Shown here: piece after piece, positions 1 to 5,837 of the stretch | How the letters are laid out: each line of letters starts with the position of its first letter | Position numbering within the stretch: the stretch's first letter is position 1 | DNA from: an uncultured Thalassolituus sp. | GTDB taxonomy: Bacteria > Pseudomonadota > Gammaproteobacteria > Pseudomonadales > Oceanobacteraceae | DNA length: 6,230 nt | Direction of reading: 5' to 3' | Assembly (NCBI GenBank): GCA_913054055.1 | Contig: CAJXIT010000212.1 | Location: 1 to 6,230, forward strand | The notes under the pieces: generated by a model | The model's database searches: none | The model's input: only the letters and a program-made list of their open reading frames with translations | Told to the model about the DNA's origin: nothing | Translations under genes and position numbers: made by a program

Positions 1-1528
1 TGGAGAAGTCATTTAAAAAGGTTCTATTTTGATACAGTACGCGTGTGGAGGCCAAACTTGAGCCGGCTAGCATTATGCTGATTAAAACTGGGAATGATAG
101 TTTGTCTAAAAGCTTTCCAATTTTTACATTGCTTAAGTTATCTTGCTTTTTACCTCCACCTAAAAACAGAGCCGTTAATTGACTCGGGATCTCAAATTTC
201 TGAGTGATGCTTTCTGCTGAAATGGCCTGTAGTTTAGATGAATCAATATGTTGCAGTGTGGTTTCTACACGTGATGCAACTAACTTGTTTAAGTGGCTAA
301 ACAGATCTTCAATACAACGGTTGACGGTTTGGGCAAAAACCTCAGGTGTTTCATCGTGTGCGTCGGCAATGATCTCTAGATATTGAATGCAAAAACGGTA
401 GTCTTTGGAAACCGCCCATTTTAATAATTTACTGGGTTTTTTACCTTTTAATGCATCGTGAACAAAACTAAAGAACTTCATGGTATTTTTATGCTTTTGC
501 ATTTCAAGCAGTAAATTGCTGATGGCAAAGCAGGCCACTTTGTCGGTCGTTGTACCGCGGTGCAGCATAATTCTGAATAGGCCTGGGTCTTTGATTTTTG
601 TGGCCACTTGAGAGAAATAGTCTAATAGTGCGATGTTTAATCTTTGGTTTTCGCCCACGCTGCCAAATGGAATAATGTCGCCATTGCGAATGGCTTCTAA
701 AGCTAGCTGGCTTGGGGCTTTAGTTTTTAAACGTTCTTGTAGGTTCTCCACATAAAGGTATGAGCCGCATTGGCCTGCAAAGATACCTGTGTGATCATCT
801 GAGCCCCCTGTCAGTACTTTTTCTCTATATGGGTCTACCCCAAACTCAGCAGGGTCTAACTTGTGTTTTTTACCATAGGCAATGATTTTTTCTGGCGTGA
901 GGCTTTGCGCCCAGTTTTTAGTTAATACACTTTGCCAAACGTCCCGCTGACCATTTAAGACCTCAAACCTTTCAAACATCACTGCGAACTTTTCAAACAG
1001 TGAGATATCTATTTTTTCGTTACGAGTATAAAAATATAATGGGTGCGGCAGGATTACCGGAACATTGATGGAATGGGTATATCGTAAGAAATCATAAATG
1101 TTATGGCGCTTTTCATTTAGAATATCTTCTTGTTCTTTTGTAAAACCATAGGTGAGAACATGAACAAAAAGATCGTACTCTGGAAAAAAACACGTAAATT
1201 CTGACCCCACTAGTATATCCTCGCCTTTTTCAATCATGCTCCAGCAGGATCTAGCGTTGTTGTGGTTGGTAATCGTGATCACATCACAATTATTAGATTT
1301 TAATTGTTTAACCAGCTTTTTAGTTTTTAACCATGTTTCAGGCAGGCGCAATATACGGCCCCAGAGTTCATCTGGAATGTCACTATTATGGTCGTGGCAA
1401 TGAAAATCAATCTTTAAGCAATTCGCTGGATCAAAGCGCTTAGATTGCTGCGTTAGATATTCATTAAATTCGTCTTGCAAGTCGCTTCTGAAAGACGATG
1501 GGTTAGTTGGTTTAACAAAATGATTCAT
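1..1528 (-). CDS. PHP-domain metallohydrolase-like protein, partial (C-terminus beyond window)
   Basis: Reading the minus strand from the ATG at 1528 gives 509 uninterrupted codons to the window edge, so the 3' end is missing. Seen: PHP-type metal-binding motifs in the usual order, namely H43-C-H45 followed by D50, T87-N88-H89, E110 in GSEFT, H123, H162 in LPHPL, an EVLNG segment (189-193), and D244-D-H246 in GGSDDH. Motif II reads TNH where TDH is common. PHP domains are known as phosphoesterases that bind two or three metal ions; the substrate here is unknown. Residues about 260-475 are mainly helical-looking and unrecognised. A short hydrophobic stretch (479-494) is followed by STRVLYQNRTF, which may lead into another domain. 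The start is supported by AAGGCGAG about nine bases upstream, within the last codons of the aminotransferase gene, which suggests translational coupling. From memory, some large PHP proteins of this kind carry a glycosyltransferase domain; that cannot be tested here. The PHP call is fairly sure, the function is not. Confidence 0.8.
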   Translation of the reverse strand, partial: MNHFVKPTNPSSFRSDLQDEFNEYLTQQSKRFDPANCLKIDFHCHDHNSDIPDELWGRILRLPETWLKTKKLVKQLKSNNCDVITITNHNNARSCWSMIEKGEDILVGSEFTCFFPEYDLFVHVLTYGFTKEQEDILNEKRHNIYDFLRYTHSINVPVILPHPLYFYTRNEKIDISLFEKFAVMFERFEVLNGQRDVWQSVLTKNWAQSLTPEKIIAYGKKHKLDPAEFGVDPYREKVLTGGSDDHTGIFAGQCGSYLYVENLQERLKTKAPSQLALEAIRNGDIIPFGSVGENQRLNIALLDYFSQVATKIKDPGLFRIMLHRGTTTDKVACFAISNLLLEMQKHKNTMKFFSFVHDALKGKKPSKLLKWAVSKDYRFCIQYLEIIADAHDETPEVFAQTVNRCIEDLFSHLNKLVASRVETTLQHIDSSKLQAISAESITQKFEIPSQLTALFLGGGKKQDNLSNVKIGKLLDKLSFPVLISIMLAGSSLASTRVLYQNRTFLNDFS

Positions 1529-1533
1529 AATAT

Positions 1534-3297
1534 TTAGCTCGCCTTTTTAACTTCAGTTAATGACATTTTTGTTGGCGTTGAATCGGTTTTAGAACCGGTT
1601 TGTTTTTTTGAGTGTTTATTGATTAAAGGTGAGGCAAATACGTTTGAAAGTAATGGGAATTTGGCGGTTAACATATCCACAAAAAACTGTCGCTTGATGT
1701 TTTTATTAGTAAGTTTTTTGCTTTCCCACCACCAACCGTCATCTTCCATATCTCGGGCTGCGTTGATGAAGCACTTTATGACCTGTTTGAAGTCTTCATC
1801 AGTAAAGTCAAAACTCATGATCATGCGGCCTGATCCAATCCAGCTTAGTTCTAGGCCTGCATTTCGTAGGTAAAATTGGAATACCCAGTTGTATCGACTG
1901 GGTTGGGTGAACAGCACAGACAATACGCTGTGCATATTGCTAATTTTGATCGGTAAGTCTTCAGCTTCTAATGCAGTATTAAACGCTTTTACTCGCTGGT
2001 TCCAAGTGGCTTCTTGACTCAGGTAAAGTTTTTGAATGTCTGATGTTTCAATTTTAGTTAAAAACTCATTCATACTGGCCATGACATATGGGTGAGAGTT
2101 AAATGTGCCGCGAGCAAATGAAACATCCGCAGGGTGATCATCTTTGAACCGTTTCATTAATGCGTGTGTGCCAGCCACAACGCCAATGGGTAATCCGCCC
2201 CCAAGGGTTTTTCCGTATGTCACCATGTCAGCTTGAATATCAAAGTAACCTTGTGCGCCGCGATGACTTAGACGAAAGCCTGTAAATACTTCGTCAAATA
2301 TCAATACAATGTTTCTTTCTGTACAAATGGCTCTTATCTTTTTTAACCAAACTGTGTATTTTTCTTTATTGAAATGGGTGCTGCGATCACTGGCGATTAA
2401 CATGCTGTCGGATGCGGTGTCACCATTTGGATGAAACGCTTGCATGGGATTAATAAGTACGCATGCAATGTCCTTGCGGGTTTTTAAAATGGTTAACGTT
2501 TTTTCACTTAAGTCATTTAGGGTGTAAACATCATTTACTTCCCGTTTATTGCCAACACCTGGTTGAACCCCATCCCACCAGCCGTGATAGGCACCACATA
2601 ACCTTACCAAGTGGCTGCGACCTGTGTGATAACGGGCAAGTCTGACTGCTTGCATAACCGCTTCTGTACCTGACATGTGGAACGAGACTTCATCTAGGCC
2701 AGAGGCGTGTTTGATTTTTTCTACATTCTGTTCGATCACTGGGTGGTAAGCACCCAATACAGGGCCAAGTTCTCTGACCTTTTTGTAACCCTGTTCCAAG
2801 CATTCTTTATAAAAGTCATATCCAAACACATTCACTCCATATGAACCGGATACGTCGTAGCGCCAGTTACCGTCTAAATCTTTTATTTTATTGCCTTGGC
2901 TTTGATCAATAATGGAGCCTAACTTGAACGTTTTTGGCAGTAGCGTGCGATATGGGAATGGAATACGATATTGGCTGGTAAAGCGTACATCTGAAATACT
3001 GTTTTCTAATGCCGCACTTTGTTTGAGTGTTTTTGGTGATTGAATTTCCACCGCGTTGCTTAAGCGTTCAAAGCTTTGTTTTCTCTTTTCAACGATGCAT
3101 TCAGGTGCGCCATCGGTGCAAAAATACTGGCTTTCATCGTAATCAAAAAAAGGAATGACATTGGCGATACGGCGCGACCATTTGCTGTGACCTTTGATAG
3201 AAGGGTGTTTAGCAACAGACAGCTGTAAACGAACATAGACTTTATAAAAAAGAAAAAGCCCAATGAGGGTGGTGCCAGCCAGTAGTAATAAATCCAT
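1534..3297 (-). CDS. Membrane-anchored class III PLP aminotransferase (glutamate-1-semialdehyde aminomutase-like)
   Basis: The 587-residue product has a class III (fold type I) aminotransferase core. Seen: SGTEAVMQAVRLAR (209-222) as the phosphate-binding turn, YHGWWDG (237-243), IFDEVFTGFR with D335 to contact the PLP pyridine nitrogen, YGKTLGGGLPIG with K363 as the Schiff-base lysine, and RGTFNSHP with T398. All catalytic residues are present. True HemL proteins are about 430 residues. This one adds a hydrophobic N-terminal segment (2-18, then basic residues, so probably a cytoplasmic catalytic domain on a single anchor), a linker of about 90 residues with a DYDESQYFCTDGAPE patch, a GWWWE motif (521-525) and a Lys/Ser/Thr-rich tail (561-587). 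It is therefore unlikely to be the tetrapyrrole enzyme; it may be a transaminase or aminomutase acting at the membrane. The ATG at 3297 is well supported because an in-frame TGA lies four codons upstream (3309-3307). The Shine-Dalgarno is weak. It is followed at once by the PHP gene. Substrate unknown. Confidence 0.88.
   Translation of the reverse strand: MDLLLLAGTTLIGLFLFYKVYVRLQLSVAKHPSIKGHSKWSRRIANVIPFFDYDESQYFCTDGAPECIVEKRKQSFERLSNAVEIQSPKTLKQSAALENSISDVRFTSQYRIPFPYRTLLPKTFKLGSIIDQSQGNKIKDLDGNWRYDVSGSYGVNVFGYDFYKECLEQGYKKVRELGPVLGAYHPVIEQNVEKIKHASGLDEVSFHMSGTEAVMQAVRLARYHTGRSHLVRLCGAYHGWWDGVQPGVGNKREVNDVYTLNDLSEKTLTILKTRKDIACVLINPMQAFHPNGDTASDSMLIASDRSTHFNKEKYTVWLKKIRAICTERNIVLIFDEVFTGFRLSHRGAQGYFDIQADMVTYGKTLGGGLPIGVVAGTHALMKRFKDDHPADVSFARGTFNSHPYVMASMNEFLTKIETSDIQKLYLSQEATWNQRVKAFNTALEAEDLPIKISNMHSVLSVLFTQPSRYNWVFQFYLRNAGLELSWIGSGRMIMSFDFTDEDFKQVIKCFINAARDMEDDGWWWESKKLTNKNIKRQFFVDMLTAKFPLLSNVFASPLINKHSKKQTGSKTDSTPTKMSLTEVKKAS
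1581..1609 (+). terminator. Terminator-like hairpin, antisense within the aminotransferase gene
   Basis: On the plus strand, AATCGGTT (1581-1588) and AACCGGTT (1593-1600) form an 8-bp stem with one G-U wobble around the tetraloop TTAG, followed by TG and seven T bases (1603-1609). This has the form of an intrinsic terminator, yet no plus-strand gene ends there. It lies over codons of the Lys/Thr-rich tail of the minus-strand aminotransferase, and lysine codons partly explain the T-run. It may stop antisense transcription or be a coincidence of codon use. Confidence 0.35.
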
Positions 3298-3435
3298 GTG
3301 TTTCTTTCATTGCTCTAATAAATTATTTGTTACCAAACTATCACTGGAATTTGACTGATTTATTTCACTTTTGTGTCGTTATTGTCACAATCCATGGGAT
3401 GTCAGATCGCATTAATAGAGAGCTTTGAAGGGATC

Positions 3436-3444
3436 TGTTATATT
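3436..3444 (+). promoter_or_regulatory. Candidate extended -10 promoter for ruvC
   Basis: TGTTATATT reads as an extended -10 element (TG, one base, then TATATT, five of six to consensus), about 64 bases before the ruvC ATG. The -35 position, around 3415-3421, is poor, which extended -10 promoters tolerate. A second TATATT at 3475-3480 is an alternative. No convincing sigma-70 promoter was seen on the minus strand for the aminotransferase gene in the same spacer. Confidence 0.35.
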
Positions 3445-3507
3445 GCAAAGGCAAGTTTGTGCGTTTTTTTCTTATATATTCAGATACTTAGGTTTGGGTT
3501 AGTTTTT

Positions 3508-4041
3508 ATGGCGGTTATTTTAGGGATCGATCCGGGGTCGCGCTTAACCGGTTTTGGTGTCATTGAATATCAGGGAAGTAAATTAAGATATATTACATCT
3601 GGATGTATACGAATCGATACCTCTGAAGATTTAGCTTACCGCTTAAAGCAAATTTTTGATTGTGTGAGCCAACTGATCACTGAAAATCAGCCTGATGAAT
3701 TTGCCATTGAGCAAGTGTTTATGGGTAAAAATGCGGATTCTGCCTTAAAACTTGGACAAGCTCGTGGCAGTGCCATTGTGGCTGCAGCCAATCATGACCT
3801 GCCGGTTTCAGAATATGCCGCAAGGGCGGTGAAACAAGCCGTTACGGGCAAGGGCAGTGCAGATAAAGAGCAAGTGCAGCACATGGTGCAAGTGTTATTG
3901 AACCTACCTGGTAAACCCCAAGCAGATGCGGCAGATGCTTTGGCCATTGCTATTACACATGCTTATAGCAAGCACAATTTGGTGGCTCAAGCCGGTGGTC
4001 GCAATCAGAAAAAAGGGCGACTAAAAGACTTTTCTGGTTAG
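3508..4041 (+). CDS. ruvC: Crossover junction endodeoxyribonuclease RuvC
   Basis: RuvC is the Holliday-junction resolvase that makes paired nicks in the junction held by RuvAB, finishing recombination and fork repair. The 177-residue product matches the family length (173 in E. coli). Seen: the RNase H-like start with D8 in GIDPGS, E68 in IEQVF, and D140 and D143 in the QADAADALA segment, aligning with the four E. coli catalytic acids D7, E66, D138 and D141. F71 in FMGKNADSALKLGQARG matches the junction-stacking Phe. The reading frame is open back to 3373, but the 45 extra residues are hydrophobic, unlike any RuvC, and precede the universal MAxILGIDPG start, so 3508 was chosen. Its ribosome site is weak (GGG, nine bases before the ATG). 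It is separated from ruvA by 86 bp that hold a hairpin and a LexA box. Its usual upstream partner yebC is missing here. Confidence 0.97.
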   Translation: MAVILGIDPGSRLTGFGVIEYQGSKLRYITSGCIRIDTSEDLAYRLKQIFDCVSQLITENQPDEFAIEQVFMGKNADSALKLGQARGSAIVAAANHDLPVSEYAARAVKQAVTGKGSADKEQVQHMVQVLLNLPGKPQADAADALAIAITHAYSKHNLVAQAGGRNQKKGRLKDFSG

Positions 4042-4062
4042 AGTGGCTTTACACTCTGGCCA
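4035..4062 (+). other. Strong hairpin overlapping the ruvC stop codon
   Basis: Bases 4035-4045 (TGGTTAGAGTG) pair with 4052-4062 (CACTCTGGCCA) around the six-base loop GCTTTA. This gives an 11-bp stem with two G-U wobbles, and the ruvC stop TAG (4039-4041) lies in the left arm. No U-tract follows (the next bases are TTCCACAT), so it is not a standard intrinsic terminator. It may stabilise the 3' end of the ruvC message, mark a processing site or weakly attenuate read-through. Confidence 0.55.
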
Positions 4063-4084
4063 TTCCACATGTGATTGGGTATTC

Positions 4085-4104
4085 TACTGGGTATATTTAC
4101 AGTA
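4085..4104 (+). promoter_or_regulatory. LexA (SOS) box upstream of ruvA
   Basis: TACTGGGTATATTTACAGTA differs at only three of twenty positions from the gammaproteobacterial LexA consensus TACTG(TA)5CAGTA. The core is CTGG-N8-ACAG. The E. coli ruvAB box also carries CTGG in its left half. The site ends 23 bases before the ruvA ATG and contains TATATT (4092-4097), a good -10 hexamer, so LexA binding would block a ruvA-proximal promoter. The matching -35 (about 4069-4074) is weak. This implies damage induction of ruvA, ruvB and probably ybgC, independent of ruvC. Confidence 0.8.
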
Positions 4105-4127
4105 CTTAAATAATAAGCGATTAAAAA

Positions 4128-4739
4128 ATGATCGGTCGAATCACTGGCACCTTGCTTGAAAAACAATCCCCTGAACTATTAATTGATGTAAATGGAATTG
4201 GCTATGAAGTGCTTGCGCCCATGACGTCTATTTACACCTTGCCTGCTTTAGGTCAAGAAGTGACCTTGCATACCCACTTTGTTGTCCGTGAAGATGCCCA
4301 AGTATTATTTGGTTTCTCGGATAAGCAGCAGCGTAAATTGTTTCGCGCTTTGATTAAGGTTTCTGGTGTGGATCCAAAATTGGCGCTCTCAATTCTGTCA
4401 GGCATTGAAGCTGACAACTTTGTTAAATGTGTGCACGATGGGGATTCAGCAGCCTTAGTCCGTATTCCGGGGATTGGTAAAAAAACCGCGGAGCGCTTAG
4501 TGGTAGAAATGAAAGACCGCTTAAAAGAATGGCATGTGGATGTTGAGTTACCCATGATGGCCACGGCTAATCCGGGGCCAGCTTCTTTGGATCAATGGAT
4601 CATGGAAGCGGAAGGGGCTTTGATCGCTCTGGGCTATAAACCAACTGAAGCGGCTAAATCCATTGCAGCCATTAAAGAGCCAGTAAAAGGCGCTGAAGAT
4701 TTGATTCGCTACGCCCTTAAAGGCATGTTAAAGCAATAA
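4128..4739 (+). CDS. ruvA: Holliday junction branch migration complex subunit RuvA
   Basis: RuvA binds four-way DNA junctions as a tetramer and loads RuvB rings on two opposite arms. The 203-residue product equals E. coli RuvA in length. Seen: an N-terminal OB-fold (about 1-64, with MIGRITG and HFVVREDAQVLFGF), two helix-hairpin-helix motifs (SGVDPKLAL at 79-87 and IPGIGKKTAERLVVEMKDR at 113-131), a variable linker (about 138-155) and the C-terminal RuvB-binding domain III (about 156-203, with ALGYKPTEAAKSI). The first hairpin has D82 where E. coli has Gly in GVGPKLAL; the second hairpin is intact. The acidic-pin pair E55-D56 is present in VVREDAQ. No clear Shine-Dalgarno is seen, but the MIGR start is family-typical. 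The SOS box just upstream suggests its own LexA-controlled promoter. ruvB follows after 73 bp. Confidence 0.97.
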   Translation: MIGRITGTLLEKQSPELLIDVNGIGYEVLAPMTSIYTLPALGQEVTLHTHFVVREDAQVLFGFSDKQQRKLFRALIKVSGVDPKLALSILSGIEADNFVKCVHDGDSAALVRIPGIGKKTAERLVVEMKDRLKEWHVDVELPMMATANPGPASLDQWIMEAEGALIALGYKPTEAAKSIAAIKEPVKGAEDLIRYALKGMLKQ

Positions 4740-4756
4740 ACCGTAAGCATTTGTAA

Positions 4757-4784
4757 TACTTAGCCAAGATAATAAGGCTAAGTA
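4757..4784 (+). other. Hairpin in the ruvA-ruvB spacer
   Basis: A perfect 9-bp inverted repeat, TACTTAGCC (4757-4765) and GGCTAAGTA (4776-4784), surrounds a ten-base A-rich loop. It begins 17 bases after the ruvA stop and ends 28 bases before the ruvB ATG. No U-tract follows on either strand, so a terminator is unlikely. It could be an RNA-stabilising or processing element between two co-transcribed genes, or a protein-binding palindrome. Confidence 0.5.
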
Positions 4785-4812
4785 ACCAGACCCAAAGTAA
4801 ATAGAGTAAGAC

Positions 4813-5835
4813 ATGATTGAAAGTGATCGCTTTGTCAGTGCAGAAAACCTTGAAGTTGCCCCTCAAGATACCCCGCTCGATCGTGCTATTCGCCCAACCC
4901 TATTAAAAGATTATGAAGGCCAACCGGCTGTGCGTGAGCAAATGGAGATTTTCATTGGCGCAGCCAAAGCCAGAAAAGAACCGCTTGATCATACTTTGAT
5001 ATTTGGCCCTCCGGGCTTGGGCAAAACCACACTGGCCAACATTATTGCTAATGAACTTGGATCGAATATAAAGTCCACATCAGGCCCTGTATTAGAAAAA
5101 GCCGGTGACCTAGCGGCCATGCTAACGAATTTAGAAGAAGGGGATGTATTGTTCATAGATGAAATACACCGCTTAAGCCCTGCAATTGAAGAAGTGTTAT
5201 ATCCAGCCATGGAGGATTATCAATTAGATATCATGGTGGGAGAAGGCCCTGCAGCCCGTTCCATTAAAATCGATTTACCTTCCTTTACCCTTGTGGGAGC
5301 CACTACCCGTGCTGGCTTATTAACCGCTCCTTTACGAGATCGCTTTGGTATTGTTCAGCGTCTTGAGTTTTACAATGTGACAGATTTAACCGGTATCGTG
5401 AGCCGAAGTGCAGGTCTATTAGATGTATCCATTGACAATGACGGGGCAAAAGAAGTGGCTATGCGTTCCCGCGGCACCCCGCGAATTGCCAATCGATTAT
5501 TGCGTCGTGTCCGTGATTATGCCGAAGTGAAAGGCAGTGGCCAGGTCACCCAAAAAATGGCGGATTTAGCGCTGAATATGCTGCATGTTGATACCCATGG
5601 TTTAGATCATATGGATCGACGCTTATTGTTGGCCATGATTGAGAAATTTGGTGGCGGCCCTGTGGGAGTAGATTCCTTGGCGGCAGCCATAAGTGAAGAG
5701 CGCGATACCATCGAAGACGTATTAGAGCCTTACTTAATACAGCAAGGGTTTATGATGCGAACCCCAAGGGGCCGTGTGGTGACGGATCATGCTTATACTC
5801 ACTTTGGTTTGCCACCAAAGCAGAGTGATGTGTAG
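4813..5835 (+). CDS. ruvB: Holliday junction branch migration DNA helicase RuvB
   Basis: RuvB is the AAA+ ATPase that forms hexameric rings on junction arms and drives branch migration with RuvA. The 340-residue product has the normal family length. Seen: Walker A GPPGLGKTT (65-73, K71), Walker B VLFIDEIHRL (112-121, D116-E117), the hairpin-type insert around 136-155 that contacts RuvA, sensor 1 GATTR (162-166), PLRDRFG (173-179) with arginine finger R175, sensor 2 RGTPRIANRLLRR (220-232), and a C-terminal winged-helix DNA-binding domain (about 265-335) with the RTPRGR wing (316-321). All key residues are present. The start is preceded by AGAG about six bases upstream, and the extended N-terminus with RP at 27-28 fits the family. 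It lies 73 bp after ruvA and only two bases before ybgC, so it is expected to be co-transcribed with both. Confidence 0.98.
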   Translation: MIESDRFVSAENLEVAPQDTPLDRAIRPTLLKDYEGQPAVREQMEIFIGAAKARKEPLDHTLIFGPPGLGKTTLANIIANELGSNIKSTSGPVLEKAGDLAAMLTNLEEGDVLFIDEIHRLSPAIEEVLYPAMEDYQLDIMVGEGPAARSIKIDLPSFTLVGATTRAGLLTAPLRDRFGIVQRLEFYNVTDLTGIVSRSAGLLDVSIDNDGAKEVAMRSRGTPRIANRLLRRVRDYAEVKGSGQVTQKMADLALNMLHVDTHGLDHMDRRLLLAMIEKFGGGPVGVDSLAAAISEERDTIEDVLEPYLIQQGFMMRTPRGRVVTDHAYTHFGLPPKQSDV

Positions 5836-5837
5836 TG

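Noticed and set aside
204..386. Short plus-strand open frame
   Set aside because: It lies opposite the continuous PHP-protein frame, has no recognisable motif and no ribosome site of note.
1619..1873. Plus-strand 84-codon open frame, and a similar one at 2463-2645
   Set aside because: Both are antisense to the conserved aminotransferase core and their composition is that of a complementary-strand shadow.
1534..3297. Assignment as hemL (glutamate-1-semialdehyde 2,1-aminomutase of tetrapyrrole synthesis)
   Set aside because: It is much longer than HemL, carries a membrane anchor and extra segments, and is paired with a PHP gene; only the catalytic fold is shared.
3371..3390. CRP binding site
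   Set aside because: The TGTG and CACA arms are ten bases apart, not the eight of a CRP site, and the inner bases do not continue the symmetry.
3373..3507. A 45-codon upstream extension of the ruvC reading frame with a hydrophobic stretch
   Set aside because: RuvC proteins begin at MAxILGIDPG, the extension resembles no RuvC, and it covers the likely promoter region.
4035..4062. Rho-independent terminator after ruvC
   Set aside because: The stem is good but the following bases are TTCCACAT, without a U-tract.
4253..4564. Minus-strand 103-codon open frame within ruvA, and 4989-5210 within ruvB
   Set aside because: They mirror strongly conserved ruvA and ruvB coding sequence and show no independent protein features.
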